In this document: positions 26,420 through 35,179 of the stretch, one piece after another | Position numbering within the stretch: position 1 is the stretch's first letter | Layout: every line of letters begins with the position of its first letter | Source: Pseudochelatococcus lubricantis | GTDB lineage: Bacteria; Pseudomonadota; Alphaproteobacteria; Rhizobiales; Beijerinckiaceae | Length of the DNA stretch: 64,000 bases | NCBI RefSeq assembly: GCF_011762225.1 | Contig: NZ_JAASQI010000003.1 | Span: 1 to 64,000 of the forward strand | Direction of reading: 5' to 3' | Notes under the pieces: generated by a model | Told to the model about the DNA's origin: nothing | What the model saw: only the letters and a program-made list of their open reading frames with translations | The model's database searches: none | Program-made: the position numbers and the translations under genes

Positions 26420-27330
26420 AACTCAGTGAACTGACCAGGCCGTGGTCCGCCTTCAGCTACGGCTTTCTCGACGAATCGGCGAAACGGGAAATCCGCCGCC
26501 GCATCCTCAAGGCCATCGCGGTACCGGGCTATCAGGTGCCTTATGCCAGCCGCGAGGTGCCGATCGCGCGCGGTTGGGGAACCGGTGGGCTGCAGGTGAC
26601 GCTGACGCTCCTGAAGCCGGACGCGGTCGTCAAGGTGATCGATCAGGGCGCCGACGATTCCGTCAATGCCAGCAGCATCCGCAAATTCGTGAGCCGCGTC
26701 GGGGGGACGGTCGAAACCGGGGACACGACGCAGGCGACGCTCATCCAGTCGCGCCACCGCATCCCCGAGGAAAAGTTGCGCGAGGACCAGATCCTCGTGC
26801 TGCAGGTGCCGAACCCCGAGCCGCTGCGCCCCGTCCAGCCGGATATGTCCGTGGCCCGCGAGATGCATGCGGACGCCGATTATGGCCAGCTGTGGCTGAT
26901 CCTGTACGAGCAGCTCGTCAGGTCGGGCAGGATCATGCAGGGCGCGAGCTATCCGAGCATGGTTAACGGCCGCCATGTCATGACCCCTTCGCCGATCCCG
27001 CGCTGGGACGTGCCGAAGCTGAACCGGGCGGATCACCTGACGATCCTCTCGGCGGGGCGCGAGAAGCGCATCTACGCCGTACCGCCTTATACCAGCGTCG
27101 AACCGCTGGTGTTCGACGACGTGCCCTATCGCGTCGAGGACCATCAGGACAAGGCCTGCTGGCGCAGCGGCGTCAGGGGCTTCTTCATGAACGAACTGCC
27201 GCAGGAAGACGGCTCCTCGCTTTACGAACTCTCCGACAGCCATTTCGGCATCAAGCATATCCGCAAGGCGGCAGGAGAGGCGGTCTCGATCGGTGAGACC
27301 TGGTACAGGAACGGAAGGATGGCTCGATGA
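26416..27330 (+). CDS. phnJ: PhnJ homologue lacking the radical-SAM cysteines
   Basis: A 304-residue PhnJ. It aligns with E. coli PhnJ without gaps at the landmarks, offset +6. The radical glycine Gly32 is kept as Gly38 in AVPGYQVPY, and metal-ligand His108 as His114 in SRHRIPE. Conserved blocks such as VVKVIDQGADDS and AGREKRIYAVPP are present. The four essential cysteines 241, 244, 266 and 272 are replaced by Ala247, Arg250, Leu272 and Gly278. The only cysteine in the protein is Cys248. It therefore cannot hold the [4Fe-4S] cluster in the known way nor use the Cys272 radical. The reading frame is intact and tightly coupled to its neighbours, which argues for an altered function rather than decay. 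Confidence 0.9.
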   Translation: MKLSELTRPWSAFSYGFLDESAKREIRRRILKAIAVPGYQVPYASREVPIARGWGTGGLQVTLTLLKPDAVVKVIDQGADDSVNASSIRKFVSRVGGTVETGDTTQATLIQSRHRIPEEKLREDQILVLQVPNPEPLRPVQPDMSVAREMHADADYGQLWLILYEQLVRSGRIMQGASYPSMVNGRHVMTPSPIPRWDVPKLNRADHLTILSAGREKRIYAVPPYTSVEPLVFDDVPYRVEDHQDKACWRSGVRGFFMNELPQEDGSSLYELSDSHFGIKHIRKAAGEAVSIGETWYRNGRMAR

Positions 27331-28169
27331 CTGCTCCCGGTGTCGCTGCCCCGACGGGCCTCGAACGTCAGCCGCCGCGGCTGATGCTCGCCAGGCCGAT
27401 CCTGACGATGCGCGGCGTCGCGCGTCGCTACGGCGACGTGCAGGCGCTCGCCGGCGTCGATGTCACCGTCTATCCGGGTGAGGTGCTCGGCATCGTCGGT
27501 GAATCCGGTTCGGGCAAGTCCACCTTGCTCAGGATGATGAATCTGGAGGACACGCCGGACGCCGGCACCTATCATCTGGCGCTTGCCGGCCGGGAACCCG
27601 CGGGTCCCGATGGCCGCAACCTCTTCACCCTCGACCGCTTCCAGAGGCGGATGCTGCGCGCGATTCACATCGGCATCGTCTACCAGAATCCGCATCTCGG
27701 GTTGAGAATGGGCCACACCAGCAGCGGCAATGTCGCCGAACGTCTGCTGATCGCCGGGAATCGCAACTTCGCCGAACTGCGCCAACGCGCGCGCGAAGCG
27801 CTGGAGGCATCGGAGTTTCCGGTCGCGCGCATGGACGCGCGGCCGAATACGCTCTCCGGCGGCATGCAGCAGCGTGTGCAACTCGCCAAGGCGATCGCGC
27901 TCGAACCGGCGGTGCTGTTGCTCGACGAGCCGACCACCGGCCTCGACGTCAGCGTGCAGGCGCTCGTCCTCGACACGCTGAAACGGCTGCAGCGCGACCG
28001 CGCCATCACCATGGTTCTCGTGTCCCACGACCTCGGCGTCATACGCACAATGGCCGATCGTGTCATGGTGATGCGCTGCGGGGAGGTGGTCGAGGAAGGG
28101 CTCGCGGACCAGATCTTCCAGGATCCGCAGCATGAATATACGCAACAGCTCGTGCACGCGAAGCTCTGA
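27327..28169 (+). CDS. phnK: PhnK, ABC-type ATPase associated with the C-P lyase complex
   Basis: A 280-residue ATPase with Walker A GESGSGKST, signature LSGGMQQRVQLAKA and Walker B VLLLDEPTTGLD. Family-typical TPDAGTYHLAL and HIGIVYQNPHLGLRM regions are present. PhnK binds the core complex next to PhnJ in E. coli and is not a transporter component. Its ATG overlaps the phnJ stop. The extra N-terminal ~25 residues are Pro/Ala-rich and could be non-conserved. Confidence 0.92.
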   Translation: MTAPGVAAPTGLERQPPRLMLARPILTMRGVARRYGDVQALAGVDVTVYPGEVLGIVGESGSGKSTLLRMMNLEDTPDAGTYHLALAGREPAGPDGRNLFTLDRFQRRMLRAIHIGIVYQNPHLGLRMGHTSSGNVAERLLIAGNRNFAELRQRAREALEASEFPVARMDARPNTLSGGMQQRVQLAKAIALEPAVLLLDEPTTGLDVSVQALVLDTLKRLQRDRAITMVLVSHDLGVIRTMADRVMVMRCGEVVEEGLADQIFQDPQHEYTQQLVHAKL

Positions 28170-28180
28170 AGGAGGACGCC

Positions 28181-28927
28181 ATGAACATACACGCCTCCAC
28201 ATCGCGCGCGCCCGCACCGGTGCTGCGCGTCGAAGGGCTTTCCAAGCAGTTCGAGATGCACCACCTGCAGCGCACGCTGTTTGCCTTCGACAACATCGGC
28301 TTCCGGCTCGACGAGGGCGAGTTCATCCTGCTCACGGGTGAAAACGGCGCCGGCAAGTCGACGCTGCTGCGCACGCTCTACCGTTCCTATCTGCCGCGTG
28401 CAGGCCATGCTTACTATCACACGCGCGAAGGCGTGATCGACCTCGCCGCGGCAGCCGACGTGGATATCGCCGTCTTGCGCCGCCGCGAAATCGGCTTCGT
28501 GACGCAGTTTCTCAATGCCCGCCCGCGCGTGGCCGCCGAGGAGATCGTCGCCGAGCCGCTGCGGCTCGCCGGCACGCCCCACGCCGAGGCGCTGGAGCAG
28601 GCGCGCCGATGGCTGACCGCCTTCGGGGTCAAGTCCCAGCTCTGGCCGGCCTATCCGTCCACCTTTTCCGGCGGCGAGCAGCAGAAGGTCAATCTCGCCC
28701 GCGCCCTGATCCTGCCGCAGCGTCTGCTGCTGCTCGACGAGCCGACCGCCTCGCTCGACCGCGACGCGCGGCGGGCGCTGGTCGAGCGGCTGGCGGAACT
28801 GAAGGCGTCCGGCGTGGCGATGATCGGCGTCTTTCATCATCCGGAAGACGTCGCCAGCCTGGTCGACCGGGAAATCAGACTGGAAACCATACGGATCGCA
28901 GATGGGGCAGACGATGTGGCTGAGTGA
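28181..28927 (+). CDS. phnL: PhnL, ABC-type ATPase of the phosphonate pathway
   Basis: A 248-residue ATPase with Walker A GENGAGKST, signature FSGGEQQKVNLARA and Walker B LLLLDEPTASLD. The PhnL-type FVTQFLNARPRVAAEEIVAE segment and the terminal HHPEDVASLVDREIRL fit the family. The start follows ggagg at proper spacing. PhnL is required with PhnG, H and I for nucleosidase activity and can associate with PhnK on the complex. It overlaps the phnM start. Confidence 0.92.
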   Translation: MNIHASTSRAPAPVLRVEGLSKQFEMHHLQRTLFAFDNIGFRLDEGEFILLTGENGAGKSTLLRTLYRSYLPRAGHAYYHTREGVIDLAAAADVDIAVLRRREIGFVTQFLNARPRVAAEEIVAEPLRLAGTPHAEALEQARRWLTAFGVKSQLWPAYPSTFSGGEQQKVNLARALILPQRLLLLDEPTASLDRDARRALVERLAELKASGVAMIGVFHHPEDVASLVDREIRLETIRIADGADDVAE

Positions 28928-30086
28928 TCTCGAAATCGTGCTTGCAGACCGCGTCATCGAGCGCGGGGCCGTGAGAATCGAGGACGGATGGATTGCCGAG
29001 ATCCGCGAAACGCCGGTTACGGGCGCGGATTTCACCGGCGGCGGACGGCTGTTGTTGCCGGGCTTCATAGACATGCACGGCGACATGATCGAGAAGGAGG
29101 TCGAGCCGCGCCCGAACGTCCGCATGCCGCTGGAACTCGGCATCTATGAACTCGACAAAAGGCTGGCGAGCAGCGGCATCACCACCGCCTATGCCGCGCT
29201 TTCCTTCAACGCCGGCAATGTTCAGGGCCATATCCGCTCGGAAGACAATACCCGCAGGCTGATCGAGACGCTGATGGCGATGAAGGGCGAGCTGCTCGTG
29301 GACCATCGCGTCCACGCGCGCTTCGAGGTCACCTTCACCCGCGCGCTCGGGGTCGTCGAGGCCCTCCTGCGGCAGGGCGCGGTCGATCTGATCTCGCTGA
29401 TGGACCACACCCCCGGACAGGGTCAGTATCGCGACATCGAAAAGCACATCGCCCATGTCGCCGCAGCCCGGAAGATCGGCACGGCGGAGGCGGCCGAACA
29501 CGTCCGCCAACGCATCGCCCAGCGGGACGAGGCGGGTGACAGTATGGAAGTGGTGCAGGGGCTGGCCGGACTTGCGCGCGAGCATGGCGTCATCCTCGCC
29601 TCCCATGACGACGACAGCGCCGCGAAGGTGGCGCTGCTGCACGGGCTGGGCGTCACGATCAGCGAATTTCCCGTGACGATGGAGGCCGCCGCCGAGGCGC
29701 GGCGTCTCGGCCTGGCAACCGCGATGGGCGCGCCGAACGCCCTGCGCGGCCTTTCCTACTCCGGCAACCTGTCGGCGCGCGAAGCCTTCGCCGCCGGTCT
29801 GCTCGACATTCTCGCCAGCGATTATCATCCCCCGGCGATCCTGCCGGCCGTGCTCGCCCTCGGCGAGACAGGCACCGGCGGCCTGCCCGCGGCTGCGGCG
29901 CTGGCAACCGCCAACCCGGCCGCAGCCCTCGGCCTTTCGGATCGCGGCCGGATCGCGGAGGGAATGAGGGCAGACCTCGTCATCGCCGAAAGGGGGCGCA
30001 TCCCGCGTCTTCGCGCGACCATCAGGGGCGGGCGGCCGATCTGGTCGGACGGGGTCATCGGCCCCTTGCCCGCAACGACAGCCTGA
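28914..30086 (+). CDS. phnM: PhnM, alpha-D-ribose 1-methylphosphonate 5-triphosphate diphosphatase
   Basis: A 390-residue amidohydrolase-superfamily protein that removes diphosphate from the ribose-triphosphate phosphonate intermediate. Metal and substrate motifs are conserved: GFIDMHGDMIEKE, LISLMDHTPGQGQY, GVILASHDDDSAAK, MGAPNALRG and LLDILASDYHPPA. The ATG at 28914 is used; one at 28902 would add four residues. Either way it overlaps phnL. It is last in the phn operon. phnN and phnP, needed for the usual later steps, are not nearby. Confidence 0.92.
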   Translation: MWLSDLEIVLADRVIERGAVRIEDGWIAEIRETPVTGADFTGGGRLLLPGFIDMHGDMIEKEVEPRPNVRMPLELGIYELDKRLASSGITTAYAALSFNAGNVQGHIRSEDNTRRLIETLMAMKGELLVDHRVHARFEVTFTRALGVVEALLRQGAVDLISLMDHTPGQGQYRDIEKHIAHVAAARKIGTAEAAEHVRQRIAQRDEAGDSMEVVQGLAGLAREHGVILASHDDDSAAKVALLHGLGVTISEFPVTMEAAAEARRLGLATAMGAPNALRGLSYSGNLSAREAFAAGLLDILASDYHPPAILPAVLALGETGTGGLPAAAALATANPAAALGLSDRGRIAEGMRADLVIAERGRIPRLRATIRGGRPIWSDGVIGPLPATTA

Positions 30087-30153
30087 CGATAGCGGGCATG
30101 ATCCCGGAAGGTGCGACTGCAGGCATATCCGGAAAGGCTGAGCAAGGTTCTCC

Positions 30154-31128
30154 TCAGAATACGGACCAGTTCATCTGCCTGCACAAAATCTCGAGCGCTT
30201 CGGTTCCCAGCAGCGAATTGCCCTGCTGATTGAGGCCCGGCGACCAGACCGCGATGGAGGCAATGCCGGGCACGATCGCCAGAATTCCGCCACCCACGCC
30301 GCTCTTGGCCGGCACGCCGACGCGGAACGCGAAGTCGCCGGATCCGTCGTAATGGCCGCAGGTCATCATCAGCGCGCTGATGCGCCGGGTGCGCTCGGGC
30401 GCCACGACCTGGCGGCAGGTCACGGGATGCCGGCCGCCCGAGGTCAGGAAAAAGCCGGCCCGCGCCAGTTGCCGGCACGACATCGACAGCGCGCATTGGT
30501 GATGGTAGACGCCGAGCACATGCGTCGGCAAATTGTCGAGGTTTCCGTTGGCCTTCAGCAGGTTCGCGAGTGCCGCGTTCGCGAAGCCCGTCGCCATTTC
30601 AGCCTGCGCGACGTGGCGGTCGACGGAGATGCGGTCGTCGTCCGCGAGCGATTGCACGAAGCGCAGGATTTCGCCGATGGCTTCCTTGGGTTGATGCGTC
30701 GCAAGCAGCACATCGGCGATGACGATCGCTCCCGCGTTGATGAACGGATTGCGGGGAACGCCCTTTTCGTGTTCGAGCAGAACGATGGAGTTGAATGCGT
30801 CTCCCGAGGGCTCGCGCCCGACCCGGCTCCACAATCCGTCGCCCTTCTTGCCGAGCGCCAGCGTCAGCGAAAAGACTTTCGAAATGCTCTGGATGGAAAA
30901 TTCTTCGTCCGCATCGCCCGCCACCAGCACCGAATTGTCGCGCAACACGACCGCGATACCGAATTTTCGTGGATCGATCCGGGCGAGCGGCGGAATGTAG
31001 CGCGCCACCTCTCCGCGCTCGACGCGGCTGGCCATCTGCTGGACGATGTCCGGCAGCATTCCGGCCAGACGGGCGTTCAGACCGCCGTCCGCCAGATCGC
31101 TGTCCGTATGCTGTCCCGCGTGAGGCAT
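30154..31128 (-). CDS. glsA: Glutaminase A
   Basis: A 324-residue beta-lactamase-fold glutaminase that hydrolyses L-glutamine to glutamate and ammonia. The catalytic Ser-x-x-Lys motif is FSIQSISKV (Ser81, Lys84). Further blocks are [36 protein letters not shown] and [20 protein letters not shown]. The ATG at 31128 gives a length near the family norm. It lies 69 bases downstream of an MHS transporter and may be the last gene of a three-gene unit with it and the amidohydrolase. Confidence 0.93.
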   Translation of the reverse strand: MPHAGQHTDSDLADGGLNARLAGMLPDIVQQMASRVERGEVARYIPPLARIDPRKFGIAVVLRDNSVLVAGDADEEFSIQSISKVFSLTLALGKKGDGLWSRVGREPSGDAFNSIVLLEHEKGVPRNPFINAGAIVIADVLLATHQPKEAIGEILRFVQSLADDDRISVDRHVAQAEMATGFANAALANLLKANGNLDNLPTHVLGVYHHQCALSMSCRQLARAGFFLTSGGRHPVTCRQVVAPERTRRISALMMTCGHYDGSGDFAFRVGVPAKSGVGGGILAIVPGIASIAVWSPGLNQQGNSLLGTEALEILCRQMNWSVF

Positions 31129-31197
31129 GGCGGCCGTCCCGGTCGATGGTCGCTGCCGCGGCGTTCCAAACCGGCCGCCGCGGCAAAATGGGCGCAT

Positions 31198-32511
31198 TCA
31201 GCGCCTGACGTCATAATGCCGCGTTTCAGGCAGCATGGCCATCGCCACGAGGCTGATGATGCTGGTGCCGACCACGTACCAGGCCGGCGCCACCGCGCCG
31301 AAAACGCCGATCAGCCAGGTGATGATGAACTGCGTCGTGCCGCCGAACAGGGTGGCGCCAACGGCGTAGATCAGCGAAACGGCCGTCGCGCGCAAGGCGA
31401 TCGGCATCATCTCCGGAATGGCGATGAGGCTCGCGGCGCCGGTCATCGACGTCAGCGCCGTGATCGTCGCCGTGACGAGCAGCAGCACCGAGGCATCCTT
31501 CGAATCCGACAGCCAGGTGAACAGCGGCACGATCGCGAGAAGCAGCAGGACGCGCGGCCAGATCATGACGTGCTTGCGGCCGTACTTGTCCGCCAGATAG
31601 CCGGAGATCAGTGCGAAGACGAAAGTCGCCGTGCCGCCGAGTACGGTTGCAGCCTGGGCGAGCGTCGGGGAGAGCTTCAGCGTCTGGATGGCGTAGGTCG
31701 TCATGTAGTTGCCGACCTGGGTGGAGACCGTCGTCCCCAGCATGACGAGAATGCCGAGCGTGAGATAGCGTGCCTGTTGCCTGACCACGGAGGTGACGAT
31801 CTCCGTGCCGCTCTTGTCGCTCGGCTTTTCCAGCGTCTCGGGCAACGAGCGGCGAATGTAGAGGGCGATCGGAATGAGTGCCAGGCTGAGGAGGAACGGC
31901 ACACGCCATCCCCACGCCGCGAGGTCCTCGGGGGAGAGCGACCACGAGACCAGAACGCCCATAAGGCCGCCGACCACCACCGCGATGCCCTGGCTTGCGA
32001 ACTGCCAGCTCGCATAGATGCCGCGCTTGCCGCTCGGTGCCGCCTCGATCAGCATGGAGGATGCCGGGCCGACCTCGCCGCCGAGCGCGAGGCCCTGCAA
32101 CAGACGACAGGCCAGCACGATGATCGGCGCGGCGATGCCGATGCTGGCATAGCTCGGCGTTGCGGCAAGGCCCAGGGTGCCGACAGTGATCAGCGAGACG
32201 GTGAGGATCATCGCCGCGCGGCGGCCCGCCTTGTCGGCGAAAGCACCGATCAGCACGCCGCCCAGCGGGCGGGTGAAGAAACCGACGCCGAAAACCGCGA
32301 CGGAAGCCAGCAGGCTCGCCGTTTCGCTGCCCAGCGGGAAGAATGTCTTGCCGATGTAGACGGCAAAGAAGGAATAGACGATGAAATCATAAAATTCGAG
32401 CGCGTTTCCCGCGACCGCCGCGGCGACCGCCTTCACCGGGACGGGCGTCGTGCCCGCACCGGTAAAGGCGCCCCCTGCCATCGTAGCGGTCGCTACGTTA
32501 TTGTTGTTCAT
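31198..32511 (-). CDS. MFS transporter, MHS (metabolite:H+ symporter) family
   Basis: A 437-residue twelve-span permease. MHS-family features are GNALEFYDFIVYSFFAVYIG in the first span, the GAFADKAGRRAAM cytoplasmic loop after span 2, GLALGGEVGPASSMLIE, and a duplicate loop GYLADKYGRKHVM. Relatives import organic acids, shikimate, dicarboxylates or betaines. Next to an M20 amidohydrolase and a glutaminase it may import an N-acyl amino acid or similar amide; this is inference. Confidence 0.9.
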   Translation of the reverse strand: MNNNNVATATMAGGAFTGAGTTPVPVKAVAAAVAGNALEFYDFIVYSFFAVYIGKTFFPLGSETASLLASVAVFGVGFFTRPLGGVLIGAFADKAGRRAAMILTVSLITVGTLGLAATPSYASIGIAAPIIVLACRLLQGLALGGEVGPASSMLIEAAPSGKRGIYASWQFASQGIAVVVGGLMGVLVSWSLSPEDLAAWGWRVPFLLSLALIPIALYIRRSLPETLEKPSDKSGTEIVTSVVRQQARYLTLGILVMLGTTVSTQVGNYMTTYAIQTLKLSPTLAQAATVLGGTATFVFALISGYLADKYGRKHVMIWPRVLLLLAIVPLFTWLSDSKDASVLLLVTATITALTSMTGAASLIAIPEMMPIALRATAVSLIYAVGATLFGGTTQFIITWLIGVFGAVAPAWYVVGTSIISLVAMAMLPETRHYDVRR

Positions 32512-32631
32512 GAGCTTGCCCCGTAATAGCCGTTTCAGGAGAAGGAGCCGGGCCTCCGTCCGGACGAAGATTGACGAACGGGAGCCGTTTTCCGATCCCG
32601 GTTAATGGAAAACGGCCCCATGCCTTGCACC

Positions 32632-33840
32632 TCAGGCCGGCGAAGCGGCCTCCAGATATTTTTCGACGAGCGCCGTCCAGTAGACCGCGCCGGGGACGAT
32701 GTTGGCGTCGTTGAAGTCGAACCGGTCGCTGTGAAGCGCGAAGTCCTTCGTCGCATCCGCGCCGGCGTTGCCGATGAAGATGTAGGAGCCGGGCCGCTGC
32801 TCCAGCATGAAGGCGAAATCCTCGCTCGCCGTCAGCGGCGTCGTCTGCTCGACAATGCCCGCATGGCCCGCCGCCTCGCCCGCCACCTCGCGGCCGACCC
32901 GGCGGGCGAACGCGGTCTCGGCGGCCGTATTCACCAGCGCGGGGTAGCCCCGGCGATAATCGACCCGCGCCTCTACGCCGAAACTGGCCGCCTGGGCCTT
33001 GACGAGCGCCGTGATCCGCTCCTGCAGCAAGTCCCTGACGGCGGCGCTGAACGAGCGCACGGTGAGTTCAAGCCTTGCGGTTTGAGGAATGACGTTGTCG
33101 GCCGTGCCCGCCTGCATCACGCCGACCGTGATGACGCCCATCTCAAGCGGATCGACGTTGCGCGCCACGATGGTTTGCAGGGCCATGACGATCGCCGCCG
33201 TCGCGACCACGGGATCCGCGGCCTTGTGCGGTGCCGCGCCATGTCCGCCGCGTCCCTCGATCGTGATGATCACGTTGTCGGAGGCAGCCATCATGGCGCC
33301 GTCGCGAAAGTTGAGCTGCCCCTGCGGAAGGCCCGGCATGTTGTGCATGCCGAAAATGGCATCGCAGGGATACTTGTCGAACACCCCTTCCGCGATCATG
33401 CGGGCGGCGCCGCTGTCCGGCTGGCCATATTCCTCCGCCGGCTGAAAGATCAGGTTGACGGTTCCCTCGAAACGGCTCCGTTCTGCAATCGCTTTCGCCG
33501 CTGCGAGCAGCATCGTCGTGTGGCCGTCGTGCCCGCAGGCATGCATGACGCCGGCGTTGACGCTGGCATACGGAAGGCCTGTTTCCTCCGCGATGGGCAG
33601 CGCGTCCATGTCGGCGCGCAGGCCGATGGAACGCGGACCGTTTCCGCGCCGCAACTGGCCGACAACGCCCGTCCCGCCGATATTCCGCTCGACCGCATAA
33701 CCCCAACGGGCCAGAAGATCGGCCACGATGCCGCTCGTCCGATGCTCGTGAAAGGCAAGCTCAGGATGACGGTGAAGATCGTGACGCAGCGCGATGAACT
33801 CGCCGGCGTTCCGCCGGACCAGTTCGCTTATCTCTTCCAT
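32632..33840 (-). CDS. M20D-family amidohydrolase (hippurate hydrolase-like)
   Basis: A 402-residue metallo-amidohydrolase. Metal-site motifs are HACGHDGHTTML near residue 100, FQPAEEYGQPDSGA near 137, GMHNMPG near 165 and SEDFAFMLEQRPGSYIFIGN near the end. The family removes acyl groups from amino acids such as hippurate or indoleacetyl conjugates. It is divergent from a LysR regulator and upstream of an MHS transporter and glutaminase. The ATG at 33840 lacks a good ribosome site; an in-frame ATG with an excellent one lies 42 bases upstream but is followed by an in-frame TGA (see the leader frame). Confidence 0.88.
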   Translation of the reverse strand: MEEISELVRRNAGEFIALRHDLHRHPELAFHEHRTSGIVADLLARWGYAVERNIGGTGVVGQLRRGNGPRSIGLRADMDALPIAEETGLPYASVNAGVMHACGHDGHTTMLLAAAKAIAERSRFEGTVNLIFQPAEEYGQPDSGAARMIAEGVFDKYPCDAIFGMHNMPGLPQGQLNFRDGAMMAASDNVIITIEGRGGHGAAPHKAADPVVATAAIVMALQTIVARNVDPLEMGVITVGVMQAGTADNVIPQTARLELTVRSFSAAVRDLLQERITALVKAQAASFGVEARVDYRRGYPALVNTAAETAFARRVGREVAGEAAGHAGIVEQTTPLTASEDFAFMLEQRPGSYIFIGNAGADATKDFALHSDRFDFNDANIVPGAVYWTALVEKYLEAASPA

Positions 33841-33849
33841 GACTGAAAC

Positions 33850-33882
33850 TCATCCTTTGAGAGCGGGACGATCTGTCATCAT
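33850..33882 (-). CDS. Possible 10-codon leader frame ahead of the amidohydrolase gene
   Basis: A strong gggagga precedes two adjacent ATG codons that open the frame MMTDRPALKG and end at TGA (33850-33852). The frame is the same as that of the amidohydrolase, whose ATG lies nine bases after this stop. It may be a leader peptide that couples translation, or the trace of a longer N-terminus cut off by a nonsense change. Confidence 0.3.
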   Translation of the reverse strand: MMTDRPALKG

Positions 33883-34109
33883 CTCTCTTCCTCCCGCCTT
33901 TTTTTTTTTCTATGCAATTGCTTACAGGAAATGGCATCCGCTTTCCGGATGACGCGCCGAAGCATGTTCCGATCATTCCCGAACGAAAAACACTTCTGAT
34001 CGAAGAGCGCTCGCACAGAATGGCTCACGCTAAGATCGGCCTTCCTATTTGTCTAATGAATAGTAATTTTATATATGATGCATATCAGGAATGGATTTGA
34101 AGGGTCGGC

Positions 34110-35018
34110 ATGAATATCCAGCAGCTACGACATTTCGTTGCGCTCGCCGAGCGGGGATCGTTCACACGTGCCGCCGCTCACGCCCATCTGACGCAGCCGG
34201 CGTTGTCGCGCAGCATCGCGCAACTGGAAGCCGAACTCGGCATGAAGCTCGTGGACAGAATCGGCCGGCGCTGCGAGGTGACGGCCTTCGGAAGCGTGAT
34301 TCTCGAACATGCGCGGCGCGTTCTCTTCGAGGCGGATGAACTGGTGAAGGTGGCCCGGCAGCAGATTGCCGGTGAGGCGGGCCGTATGCTGATCGGGCTC
34401 GGGTCCACGCCGAGCGCGCTTCTGACGGCACCATTGCTCGGCCGTTTCGCGGAAGCCGGCCGGCCGCTTCACGTTCTGCTCCTGCACGGCGCGATACCGC
34501 AGCAGGTCCAGGCGCTGCGCGAGCGTAAGCTCGATATGCTGGTGGTGGAGGTGCGAGGTGTCATGCCGACAGTGGATCTGCAGATCGAGCCCATGCCGAT
34601 CCTGCGAACCGGCTTTCTCGTCAGGCCGTCCCACCCCCTGCGACATCGCCCCGCCGCGTCGTTCGACGATCTGCAGCCGTGGCCGCTGGCGACGACGCTT
34701 CTGGCGGAAGAGCAGATCCGTATCCTGACGACGCTTTATGGCCCGCATGCGCATCCCGACGAGAGTGTCGCCTTCCATTCCGACGCCATCGATGGACTGC
34801 TGCAGACTGCGAAGACCAGCGATACCATCTATTATGGCGTGCTCGCGCCGGCCCATTCGGCCATCCTCGGCGGCGAACTGGTGGAGCTGCCGATCCATCC
34901 GGCGCCCGATCCCTCGCAGTTCGCCATCGTGCGTCTGGCGGGGCGCTCCATGCCACCCATGTTCCCGTTCATCCGCGAACTCGTCCGCAGCCTGATGGAC
35001 GAATGGAGCGCCATCTGA
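34110..35018 (+). CDS. LysR-family transcriptional regulator
   Basis: A 302-residue LysR protein. The N-terminal winged helix reads LRHFVALAERGSFTRAAAHA followed by HLTQPALSRSIAQLEAELGM. The effector domain begins near residue 90 (RMLIGLGSTPSALLTAPLLG). It is divergent from the amidohydrolase, transporter and glutaminase genes, with a 269-base AT-rich region between that includes a run of eleven T (33899-33909). It most likely regulates that operon. The inducer is unknown. Confidence 0.9.
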   Translation: MNIQQLRHFVALAERGSFTRAAAHAHLTQPALSRSIAQLEAELGMKLVDRIGRRCEVTAFGSVILEHARRVLFEADELVKVARQQIAGEAGRMLIGLGSTPSALLTAPLLGRFAEAGRPLHVLLLHGAIPQQVQALRERKLDMLVVEVRGVMPTVDLQIEPMPILRTGFLVRPSHPLRHRPAASFDDLQPWPLATTLLAEEQIRILTTLYGPHAHPDESVAFHSDAIDGLLQTAKTSDTIYYGVLAPAHSAILGGELVELPIHPAPDPSQFAIVRLAGRSMPPMFPFIRELVRSLMDEWSAI

Positions 35019-35179
35019 CTGCACCGGTCGGCGCCGGCAGTAAGGATTTCAGATCAGTAGGTTACCGGGACACCGCGCCGGCCGTGCGTTGCCTCCGGTT
35101 TCCGGATCGCCGGATCGGGCCTTGAGGGCCCATCGCGCCGTGCAAGCGTTGGGCGCGTCGATCGCGGGCGCTCTCCGTT

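Noticed and set aside
26416-27330. PhnJ cysteine loss as simple pseudogene decay
   Set aside because: There is no frameshift or stop, other catalytic residues are kept, and overlaps with phnI and phnK are intact, so decay is less likely than altered function.
30352-32526. Plus-strand 724-codon frame opposite glsA and the MHS transporter
   Set aside because: It runs across two real genes and their spacer, is extremely rich in Arg, Gln, Asp and His, and has no ribosome site.
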